A stretch of DNA of 27,415 bases, from assembly GCA_018713505.1 (NCBI GenBank), contig DVOL01000048.1, forward strand, positions 1 to 27,415, in the 5' to 3' direction. Each line of letters begins with the position of its first letter. Position 1 is the first letter of the stretch. Made by a program: the position numbers and the translations under genes. Below, one piece after another: positions 1 to 7,900 of the stretch. The notes under the pieces were generated by a model. The model saw only the letters and a list, made by a program, of their open reading frames with translations. It was not told the DNA's origin and made no database searches. Origin of the DNA: Faeciplasma avium. Lineage in GTDB: Bacteria > Bacillota > Clostridia > Oscillospirales > Ruminococcaceae.

Positions 1-2
1 AC

Positions 3-134
3 TGTTATGAGAAATTCGGGCTGAGACCGCCGGCGCTTGGTGGACGATTGTTTAATTCACATAAAGTTTACATTTTAAATGCAATTTTTTTGAGTTTTTT
101 GCACAATGCCGGTTTTTCCGCACGATGTAAATAA
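3..134 (+). CDS. Possible 3' end of an upstream gene, perhaps a GNAT acetyltransferase (partial)
   Basis: An open frame enters from the left edge and stops at TAA 132-134. Its first residues (CYEKFGLRPP) resemble the YEKFGF-R-P stretch near the C-terminus of GNAT N-acetyltransferases. After about position 50 the sequence becomes AT-rich and looks non-coding, so the frame may be accidental or the gene may be decayed. With only about 43 codons and no upstream sequence the call is tentative. Confidence 0.2.
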   Translation, partial: CYEKFGLRPPALGGRLFNSHKVYILNAIFLSFLHNAGFSARCK

Positions 135-147
135 ACAATTGTTAATT

Positions 148-183
148 TTGGCAATAGTAAAGCCGGACATTATATGATATAAT
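148..183 (+). promoter_or_regulatory. Weak candidate promoter of the small surface peptide gene
   Basis: TTGGCA at 148-153 lies upstream of an AT-rich stretch holding TATATG (171-176), TATGAT (173-178) and a perfect TATAAT (178-183). Only the less perfect -10 hexamers are at normal spacing (17-19 nt); the perfect TATAAT is 24 nt away. A 10-bp palindrome AACAATTGTT lies just upstream at 134-143 and could be an operator. The exact promoter is uncertain. Confidence 0.3.
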
Positions 184-251
184 ATCTTCACAGGTAATGT
201 GGCGCTCACATATCTTGCGGCATTGCCGGAATAATTAGGAGGATGATTACA

Positions 252-476
252 ATGAAGAAACTGCTTGCTATGCTTCTTGCTATGGTCATGGTTATTTCCA
301 TGCTTACCGTTGCTGCTTTTGCTCAGGCTGGAGATTCTGACGAGGAGACCGATGGAACCGATAATGTAACCGTTACCGACCCCGCTGAGGACAGCAATCC
401 TCAGACCGGAATCGCTCTCGCCGTTCTTCCCATGGTTGCGGCTGCAGCTGCCGTAGTAGCTTCCAAGAAGCACTAA
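252..476 (+). CDS. Tiny secreted, sortase-anchored acidic surface peptide (NPQTG motif)
   Basis: This 74-residue protein has a complete exported-and-anchored layout. Residues 1-24 are a signal peptide: a KK n-region, a Met/Leu/Val-rich core and an AFA cleavage site before Gln25. Residues 25-48 are a short acidic linker with nine Asp/Glu and no Lys/Arg. NPQTG at 49-53 is a sortase sorting motif, followed by a hydrophobic segment and an SKKH tail. After signal peptidase and sortase cleavage only about 28 residues would remain on the cell wall. The ATG at 252 is preferred over ATG 243 because AGGAGG (237-242) sits 9 nt upstream of 252 and abuts 243. Its function is unknown; no sortase gene is in the window. 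Confidence 0.75.
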   Translation: MKKLLAMLLAMVMVISMLTVAAFAQAGDSDEETDGTDNVTVTDPAEDSNPQTGIALAVLPMVAAAAAVVASKKH

Positions 477-489
477 TTAACGAAATTTT

Positions 490-528
490 AGAGGCTGTCG
501 GGTATTCCGGCGGCCTCTGAAGCTTTTT
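490..528 (+). terminator. Intrinsic terminator of the small surface peptide gene
   Basis: A 12-bp stem begins AGAGGC (490-495) and ends GCCTCT (513-518) with loop GTATT, followed shortly by five T (524-528). It starts 13 nt after the stop codon. Confidence 0.8.
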
Positions 529-577
529 GTTCTAAAATCGTCCGGGGCTTTCCTCGGGACGGCATATTTCGGCATCA

Positions 578-602
578 AGCGCCCTAAGAGGGAGCTTTTT
601 TT
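578..602 (+). terminator. Second intrinsic terminator in the intergenic region
   Basis: AGC-G-CCCT (578-585) pairs with AGGG-A-GCT with one G/A mismatch and a 3-nt loop, followed by a run of T to 602. It lies about 50 nt beyond the previous terminator. It may be a backup, or may end a short transcript starting between the two. Confidence 0.65.
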
Positions 603-661
603 ATTTTCCGGGCATATTATGCGGCGTCTAAAGGCTTAGGACAGCTTTAGACCCTCCGGGC

Positions 662-690
662 TTGTATTTTCGCATTTTTTGTGATACAAT
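662..690 (+). promoter_or_regulatory. SigA-type promoter of the ricF-mutS-ispG-polC region
   Basis: TTGTAT (662-667) and TACAAT (685-690) are separated by 17 nt. It is the only good vegetative promoter seen before the ricF-like gene. The closely spaced mutS, ispG and polC genes have no equally good promoter of their own, so they may be co-transcribed from here. Confidence 0.6.
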
Positions 691-789
691 AAAAACAGCT
701 GTGACTCCCGGATTAAAGCTGCTTAGGCGTGCAGGCTGTGAGGACGGGCTGCGGCATGACTATTAAAATTCAAAAAAGGAGATATTAAA

Positions 790-1197
790 ATGGATGTAAT
801 TTCACTTGCCAGAGAGCTTGGGAAGGCGGTTCAGGCAGACTCTAGATATCAAAGGTATCTTGTCGCCAAGGAGAAAAACGACGGCGACGAGGAGCTTCAG
901 AAGCTCATAAGCGAGTTCAACCTCAAGAGAATGCAGCTAAACAGGGAGATGTCAAAGTCCGAGAATAAGGACGAGGCGGCAATCTCCGAGCTGAATCAGG
1001 AAATAAGGGCTCTTTACGGCCAGATTATGACAAATCAGAACATGAACGAGTACAACGAGGCAAAGAGCGAGATGGACCGTATGCTCGACCAGATAAACAA
1101 CATCATAACCTACTCGGCAAACGGCGAGGACCCCGAGACCTGCCCCGCCGAGACAAGCTGCACGGGAAGCTGTGCTACCTGCGGCGGCTGCCACTGA
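790..1197 (+). CDS. YlbF/YmcA (RicF-type) family protein with cysteine-rich tail
   Basis: This 135-residue, mostly helical, charged protein matches the Com_YlbF family. In Bacillus subtilis YlbF and YmcA form, with YaaT, the RicAFT complex, which binds Fe-S clusters and affects RNase Y-dependent mRNA maturation and thereby competence, biofilm formation and sporulation. Residues 1-105 form the helical domain. The tail carries five cysteines (118, 124, 128, 131, 134) and a final His, a plausible metal or Fe-S ligand set. AAAGGAG lies just upstream of the ATG. In B. subtilis ymcA also lies upstream of mutS, so the position supports the call. YlbF versus YmcA type cannot be settled by eye. Confidence 0.8.
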   Translation: MDVISLARELGKAVQADSRYQRYLVAKEKNDGDEELQKLISEFNLKRMQLNREMSKSENKDEAAISELNQEIRALYGQIMTNQNMNEYNEAKSEMDRMLDQINNIITYSANGEDPETCPAETSCTGSCATCGGCH

Positions 1198-1254
1198 TGC
1201 CTTGCCGGCTCAAAAGGGCATAGAAACAGCTTAAATTAAAGAGGGGTGAGCGTT

Positions 1255-3867
1255 TTGCTTCTTAGCTACAAGGATATTGACGAGTCCAAGCTTTCAAAGG
1301 GAATGGCTCAGTATCTTGAAATAAAGCGAAATTATATGGATAATATCCTGTTTTTCCGTCTCGGGGACTTTTACGAGATGTTCTTTGACGACGCCGTTTT
1401 AGTCTCTAAGGAGCTTGAGCTTACACTCACCTCAAAGGACTGCGGTCTTTCGACGAGGGCGCCGATGTGCGGAGTGCCCTATCACGCCGGGGACCAGTAC
1501 ATAAAAAGGCTTGTGGACAAGGGCTACAGCGTTGTCGTCTGCGAGCAGATGGAGGACCCTGCAACAGCCTCGGGAATAGTAAAGAGGGAGGTCGTCAAGA
1601 TTGTCACCCCCGGCACGGTTACGGACGGCAGTATGCTTGACGACTCCGCAAACAACTGGCTTGCAAGCGTCTATATAGACTCATGCTGTGCGGCGGTATG
1701 CCTTGCGGATGTGTCAACCGGCACGGCTCACCTCTACAGCTATGACGGCAGGGAGCTTGAGTCCTTTTTGTCAGGGCTTCTTTACTCCTTCTCTCCCTCC
1801 GAGATACTTTTCCCCAAGGAGAGCGACGACAGCATCATCTCTAGGATAAACCTAAGGCTGATGGCGTCTTTAAACCGTCTTGACAGCTCTTATTTTGACT
1901 TTTCCAAGAATAAGGAGACGGTTTTAGCCCAGTTTACAAACGACTCCTTTGCGAGCCTCGGGCTTTTTGACAGCGAGCCGTCGGCGAGGGCGGCAAGTGC
2001 GCTGTTTTTGTATATCGAGAGGACTCAGAGGCTGTCCGTGGGCCGCTTTGTTTCTATACAGAGGCACTCTGACGGAGCCTCCATGATGCTGGGCTACACC
2101 GCAAGAACTAATCTTGAGATTACAAAAACCCTTCGCTCGGGAGAGAAAAGAGGCTCGCTCCTTTGGGTGCTGGACAGGACTAAGACTGCAATGGGTAAAA
2201 GGCTCCTAAAGACCTGCCTTGAGCAGCCTCTTGTAAATCCAGCGGCGATAATAAAAAGGCTTGACGCCGTCGACGCCATGTACAACGCTACCGTGGAGCT
2301 AAGGGAGCTAAGAGGCGAGCTGTCCGGGATATACGACCTCGAGCGGCTCATGACCAAGGTGATGTACAGGTCGGCAGGACCTCATGACCTTCTGGCTCTT
2401 GCCGGAGCGTCAAAGAGGCTCCCGGCGGTAAAGGAGCTTTTGGGCAGGCTTTCAGGCTCGGAGCTTCTGGCGTCTCTTAACAGCGAGATGTCAACTCTTG
2501 AGGATATTGTAAACCTCATCGACAACGCAATATCTCAGGACGCTCCCCAGATGATGAAGGACGGCGGGTACATAAAGGACGGCTTCAGCGCTCAGCTTGA
2601 CGAGCAAAGGGCGGTCGCCGCCGGAGGACGGGAGATAATAGACAAAATCTGCCTCAAGGAGCGGGAGCTTACCGGCATCAAGAATCTAAAAATCGGCTAT
2701 AACCGTGTATTCGGATATTATATAGAGGTAACAAGGTCGTTTTACGACATGGTGCCCAAGGACAGGTACATCCGCAAGCAGACGCTTGCAAACTGCGAAA
2801 GATTCATAACTAGCGAGCTTAAGGAGGCTGAGGACTCCATACTGGGAGCTAAGGACAGAATAGCGGCTCTTGAGTCGGAGATATTCTTAGAGGTAAGGGA
2901 GTATCTTTCAAGGAGGCTCGCCGAGGTTCAAAGAACAGCCTCCGCAATAGCCTATGTAGACCTTATCGCCTCCTTTGCAGACGCCGCCATAGAAAACGGC
3001 TACATCAAGCCGGATATCGCCATAGACGGCGTTATAAGCATCAAAAACGGCCGGCACCCCGTTGTGGAGAGAGTGCTTCGTGAGGAGCTTTTTGTCCCCA
3101 ACGACGCCTATTTAGACCTCAACGACAATAGGATGATAATCCTGACAGGGCCTAATATGTCGGGAAAGTCCACCTATATGCGGCAGATAGCGCTTATAGT
3201 CGTGATGGCGCAGATAGGCAGCTTCGTCCCGGCGGACTATGCCAAGATTTCAATAGTTGACCAGATATTCACAAGGGTCGGAGCCTCAGACGACCTGGCC
3301 TCGGGGCAGTCTACCTTTATGGTGGAGATGAGCGAGGTTGCCGACATATTAAAAAACGCCACAAAAAACAGCCTCGTAATCTTGGACGAGGTCGGGAGGG
3401 GAACCTCTACCTTTGACGGAATAAGCATAGCAAGAAGCGTGGCGGAGTATATTGCAAGCGGCAGGCGGATTGGCTGCAAGACGCTTTTTGCGACTCATTA
3501 CCACGAGCTTATCGCACTGGAGTCGGCGTGCAGCGGGATAAGAAACTACAGCGTCGCCGTCAGAAGGAGCAAGGACGGCGTCCGCTTCCTAAGAAAGATA
3601 GTCGAGGGCGGGGCGGACCAGTCATATGGAATCGAGGTCGCAAAGCTTGCGGGGCTTCCCGAGCCGATACTAAAGCGAGCTAAGGAGATTCTTTCAGAGC
3701 TTGAGGAAAAAAGAAGGACGGCTTCCGGGGAAAAGCCGGAGGAGCAGGTGACATTTTCGTCAATCAGCAGGGAGGACGCCGTCAATATGCTGAAAAAGAC
3801 GAATATAGACGAGCTGTCCGACGGCGAGCTAAGAGAGCTTGTAAGGGATGTTATTTCAAGGCTGTGA
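1255..3867 (+). CDS. mutS: DNA mismatch repair ATPase MutS
   Basis: MutS recognises mismatches and small loops in newly replicated DNA and recruits MutL in an ATP-dependent way. The 870-residue protein has the family's normal length. The mismatch-binding Phe-X-Glu motif is F39-Y40-E41 within FRLGDFYEMF; Walker A (GPNMSGKST) lies near residue 632; Walker B with signature loop (LDEVGRGTSTFDG) near 708; FATHYHEL follows. I start at TTG 1255 because the purine-rich AGAGGGG (1240-1246) is 8 nt upstream, whereas an in-frame GTG at 1246 lies inside that site. The TTG gives a slightly longer leader than usual before the QYLEIK helix. The usual partner mutL is absent; ispG follows after 38 nt. Confidence 0.96.
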   Translation: MLLSYKDIDESKLSKGMAQYLEIKRNYMDNILFFRLGDFYEMFFDDAVLVSKELELTLTSKDCGLSTRAPMCGVPYHAGDQYIKRLVDKGYSVVVCEQMEDPATASGIVKREVVKIVTPGTVTDGSMLDDSANNWLASVYIDSCCAAVCLADVSTGTAHLYSYDGRELESFLSGLLYSFSPSEILFPKESDDSIISRINLRLMASLNRLDSSYFDFSKNKETVLAQFTNDSFASLGLFDSEPSARAASALFLYIERTQRLSVGRFVSIQRHSDGASMMLGYTARTNLEITKTLRSGEKRGSLLWVLDRTKTAMGKRLLKTCLEQPLVNPAAIIKRLDAVDAMYNATVELRELRGELSGIYDLERLMTKVMYRSAGPHDLLALAGASKRLPAVKELLGRLSGSELLASLNSEMSTLEDIVNLIDNAISQDAPQMMKDGGYIKDGFSAQLDEQRAVAAGGREIIDKICLKERELTGIKNLKIGYNRVFGYYIEVTRSFYDMVPKDRYIRKQTLANCERFITSELKEAEDSILGAKDRIAALESEIFLEVREYLSRRLAEVQRTASAIAYVDLIASFADAAIENGYIKPDIAIDGVISIKNGRHPVVERVLREELFVPNDAYLDLNDNRMIILTGPNMSGKSTYMRQIALIVVMAQIGSFVPADYAKISIVDQIFTRVGASDDLASGQSTFMVEMSEVADILKNATKNSLVILDEVGRGTSTFDGISIARSVAEYIASGRRIGCKTLFATHYHELIALESACSGIRNYSVAVRRSKDGVRFLRKIVEGGADQSYGIEVAKLAGLPEPILKRAKEILSELEEKRRTASGEKPEEQVTFSSISREDAVNMLKKTNIDELSDGELRELVRDVISRL

Positions 3868-3905
3868 TGGCTTTTCACGGCTTAAAAGCGTAGGCGGGTG
3901 ATAGC

Positions 3906-4943
3906 GTGGAGGTAAAAAGGGTCAAGGTCGGCGGCTTGGAGCTTGGCGGCGGCAGGGTATATGTCCAGTCGATGCTAAGCGTCCCGTCATGGGACATAGA
4001 GGGAAGCGTAGAGCAGGCGGTCAGCCTGGAAAGAGCTGGCTGTGAGATAATAAGAGCTGCGATACCAGACAGGGAGGCGTTAAGGCTAATCCCTGCCATA
4101 AAGGAGAAAATAACCGTTCCCTTGGTTGCGGACATACATTTTGACTACAGGCTTGCAATCGATTCTGTGAGCATGGGAGTCGACAAGATAAGGCTGAATC
4201 CCGGGAATATCGGCTCTGAGGACAGGGTCAGGCAGGTTGTGGAGTGCTGCAAAAAAAGAGGAGTCCCGATAAGAATAGGGGTGAACTCAGGCTCGCTTGA
4301 AAAGAGCGTTCTGGCAAAATACTCCTCTCCGACTCCCGAGGCGCTCTGCGAGAGCGCACTTTCGCATATAAGGCTTCTTGAAAAGTATGATTTTGAGGAT
4401 ATAGTGGTATCCATAAAATCCTCCGATGTAAAAAGCACCATAGCAGCCTACAGGCTTATGAGGGAGCTTTGCCCGTATCCCTTGCACCTTGGAGTCACCG
4501 AGGCGGGGACCTATCACATGGGGCTTATTAAATCCTCCATAGGAATAGGCTCGCTTCTGTGCGACGGCATCGGAGAGACTATAAGAGTCTCGCTGACCGA
4601 CGACCCAATACGGGAGGTCGAGGCTGGAATAGACATTTTAAAGGCTGCAGGAAGAAGGGGAGGCGTAAGGCTTGTCTCCTGTCCCACCTGCGGCAGGACG
4701 AGAATAGACCTTATAGGTCTTGCCAAAAGAACCGAGGAGGCGCTAAAGTCCCTTGACAAGGACATTACCGTTGCGGTAATGGGCTGCATTGTAAACGGTC
4801 CCGGAGAGGCTAAGGAGGCTGACATCGGTCTTGCCGGAGGGGACGGCTGCGTGGTTATATTTAAAAAGGACAGGATTCTCGGCAAATACCCCGAAGCCTC
4901 GGCTCTTGACGCTTTATTGGATGAGATAAAAAAGCTCCCGTAG
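3906..4943 (+). CDS. ispG: 4-hydroxy-3-methylbut-2-enyl diphosphate synthase (IspG/GcpE)
   Basis: IspG is the penultimate enzyme of the MEP isoprenoid pathway, reductively converting MEcPP to HMBPP with a [4Fe-4S] cluster. The 345-residue protein is the short bacterial form: a TIM-barrel N-terminal half (QSMLSVPSWD near the start, HFDYRLA, RLNPGNIG) and a C-terminal Fe-S domain. Cluster ligands visible are C259 and C262 (SCPTCGR), C294 (MGCIVNGPGE) and E301. The start is GTG 3906, with GGCGGGTG at 3893-3900 as ribosome binding site. IspG directly before polC is a common clostridial order, but dxr and rseP, which usually precede it, are replaced here by mutS. Confidence 0.96.
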   Translation: MEVKRVKVGGLELGGGRVYVQSMLSVPSWDIEGSVEQAVSLERAGCEIIRAAIPDREALRLIPAIKEKITVPLVADIHFDYRLAIDSVSMGVDKIRLNPGNIGSEDRVRQVVECCKKRGVPIRIGVNSGSLEKSVLAKYSSPTPEALCESALSHIRLLEKYDFEDIVVSIKSSDVKSTIAAYRLMRELCPYPLHLGVTEAGTYHMGLIKSSIGIGSLLCDGIGETIRVSLTDDPIREVEAGIDILKAAGRRGGVRLVSCPTCGRTRIDLIGLAKRTEEALKSLDKDITVAVMGCIVNGPGEAKEADIGLAGGDGCVVIFKKDRILGKYPEASALDALLDEIKKLP

Positions 4944-4992
4944 CCATTTTGAGAGACACTTGACGGCGGGCTTTTTTGAAAGGATAGTATAA

Positions 4993-7900
4993 ATGGCTTT
5001 CAGGACGGTTTCACAGTTTTTTGGCACGCTCTGCGGCTATGACGGGGCGATGCCCGGCTCGCTTTCTGACGGCGAGATAACCCGGCTTTTCGCCTCGGTG
5101 AAGAAAAGAAGCGTCGAGGTTGGCGTCAAGCTTTCAAGGCTTGCAAGCCCCTCTGAGCTTAACGAGCTTGCCCTTGGGCTTAGGGGCTGGCTGGGGGTCA
5201 GCAGCCTAAGGCTCTGCCCGGAATATCCCGGGGAGCTTTTTTGCGCCGATGCCATGCCGGCTGTAATAAACGAGGTCAAGACCCGTGCGCCGATAAACGG
5301 CTTCTTCGACGGCGCAGGCTATGAGCTTTCCGGCGGCGAGATGGTAATCACCCTAAAAAACGGCGGAGGGGAGTATCTTTCCTCGATAGAAGCGGCTAGC
5401 GAAATCTCTGCGGCCATAAAAAGCCTTTTCGGAATAGCTGTCCCGGTCAGGCTGTCGGGGAGTCTTTCTCTTGACGCTCGGGCGGCGGAGTCTGAGCGTC
5501 TTGCCGAGCTTCAAAGACAGCTTGAAGCCATGCCTGCTCCCAGACAGAGGCAAAATGATTCGGCCTCCTGTCAGCCGGAGTATAAAATCCAAGTTCAGGA
5601 CGACAGCATACTTCCAGAGGCTGTTGCGGTATACGGAAAGCCGATACTCTCCGACTGCCGTCCGGCAAGCCTTATAGATGTCGACGAGAACAGCGGAGCC
5701 GTTTTGGCTGTCGGGGATGTGCTCTCAATCGCCTCAAAGCCCTCGAAAAACGGCAGAAACCTTATTTCAACCATCACAATAACGGATTATACAAGCTCTG
5801 TTCCGATAAAGCTTTTCGACAGCATAAAAAGGTCGGAGGCTCTTCTGGCTGAGCTAAAGCCTGGCTGCACTCTTTTGGTGTCGGGTGAAATGACCTTTGA
5901 CAGCTACGATGAGATGGCTGTCATAAAGCCAAGGGATATAAGCCTTGTAAAAAGGAAAAAGACGGTCGACGACGCCGAGGTTAAGCGTGTCGAGCTTCAC
6001 TGCCACACCAATATGTCCACGATGGACGGCATATCCCCCTCCGACAAGATAGTCAGACGGGCTTACGAGTGGGGAATGAGCGCAATCGCAATAACCGACC
6101 ACGGAGTATGCCAGGGCTTCCCGGACGCTATGTACGAGGTCGACAAGATACGCAAGGAGGGCGGCGAGTTCAAGCTCATCTACGGTCTTGAGGCGTATCA
6201 GGTGAACGACGAGAACAGCATCTTCTTCGGCTCGGACACAAGGGGACTGGAGGACGAATTTATCGTATTCGACCTTGAGACCACCGGCCTTTCAGCCGCA
6301 AACGAGAGGATAATAGAGATAGGAGCCGTCAGGGTAAAGGGGCTTGACATCAAGGAGAGCTTTAACACCTTTGTAAACCCCGGAAAGCCCATACCTCCCA
6401 GGATAATCGAGCTTACCGGAATAACCGACAGCATGGTTTCGGGCGCTCCCTCCGAGGAGGAGGCGATAAAAAGCTTTATTGAGTTCTGCGGCGAAGGACC
6501 CGTGCTTATCGCTCACAACGCCGGCTTTGACACCTCGTTTATAAAGGCTGCCGTAAGGCGGCTTGGGATAGCCTTCGAGTTTTCGTATATAGATACCGTC
6601 GCCATGTCGAGAAATATGCTTAAGGGACTTTCAAGGTTCACCCTTGACAGCGTCGCCAAGAATCTCGGCCTTGGTGAGTTTAACCACCACCGTGCCAGCG
6701 ACGACGCCTCGGTCAACGCCGGGATATTCATCAGGCTGGCAAGGAGGCTTCTTGACGAAAAAGAGGATTTAAGCGTCGACGGCATAAACTCCTTCCTCCC
6801 AAAGACTGATATAAACAAGCTTCCCTCCTATCATCAGATAATCATAGCCAAAAACAAGGAGGGGCTTAAAAATCTCTACAAGCTTGTTTCCTACTCAAAT
6901 CTTAAATATTATCACAAGACCCCCAGGATTCCAAAATCCGAGCTTATAAAGCACAGGGAGGGTCTTATAATAGGCTCCGCCTGCGAGGCGGGAGAGCTTT
7001 TCAGAGCGATATTCCAAGGAAAGCCCTGGGAGGAGCTTTGCGATATAGCAAGCTTTTACGACTATCTTGAGATACAGCCGATAGACAACAATATGTTCAT
7101 GCTGCGAGACGGCAGCGTCTCGGACGCCGAGCAGCTAAGGGAGTTCAACCGAACGGTCGTAAGGCTGGGCGAGGAGCTTGATATACCAGTAGTCGCAACT
7201 GGGGATGTCCACTTCCTTGACGCTAAGGACGCCATATTCAGAAGCATCCTAACCTCCGTCATGTACGAGGACTCGGACACTCAGGCGCCTCTTTACCTAA
7301 AGACAACCGCCCAGATGCTCGAGGAGTTTTCCTATCTCGGGGAGGAAAAGGCTTACGAGGTGGTCGTAAAAAACTCCAACCTCATCGCCGACATGACCGA
7401 CCCCGAGCTGAGGGCGTTTCCTAAGGGAACCTTTACTCCGCATATCGACGGCGCAGACGAGGAGCTGACCGAGATATGCTGGCGCAGAGCCAAGGAGCTT
7501 TACGGAGACCCCGTTCCAAAGCTCGTCTCCGACCGTCTCTCAAAGGAGCTTGACTCGATTATAAAGCACGGCTTTGCAGTTTTGTATGTAATAGCCAAAA
7601 GGCTTGTCGCAGACTCTGTGGCGCACGGCTATCAGGTCGGCTCGAGAGGCTCTGTAGGCTCCTCCTTCGTCGCCTCTATGGCGGGAATCTCGGAGGTCAA
7701 TCCCCTTGTTCCGCACTATGTCTGTCCCGAGTGCAAGTACAGCGAGTTCTTTACAAACGGCGAGTACGGCTCCGGCTTCGACCTAGAGCCTAAAAAATGC
7801 CCCAAATGCGGGACCATGCTCAGCCGTGACGGTCACGACATCCCGTTTGAGACCTTCTTGGGCTTCAACGGAGACAAGTCTCCTGATATCGACCTCAACT

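Larger units (their letters stand above)
477..789. other. 313-nt intergenic region with two terminators and one promoter
   Basis: No credible coding frame was found. In order it holds the terminator at 490-528, a bulged hairpin at about 539-561 (CGTCC pairing with GGACG), a second terminator-like hairpin with a T-run at 578-602, and the promoter of the ricF-like gene at 662-690, followed by an untranslated leader of roughly 90 nt with short inverted repeats. Confidence 0.6.
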
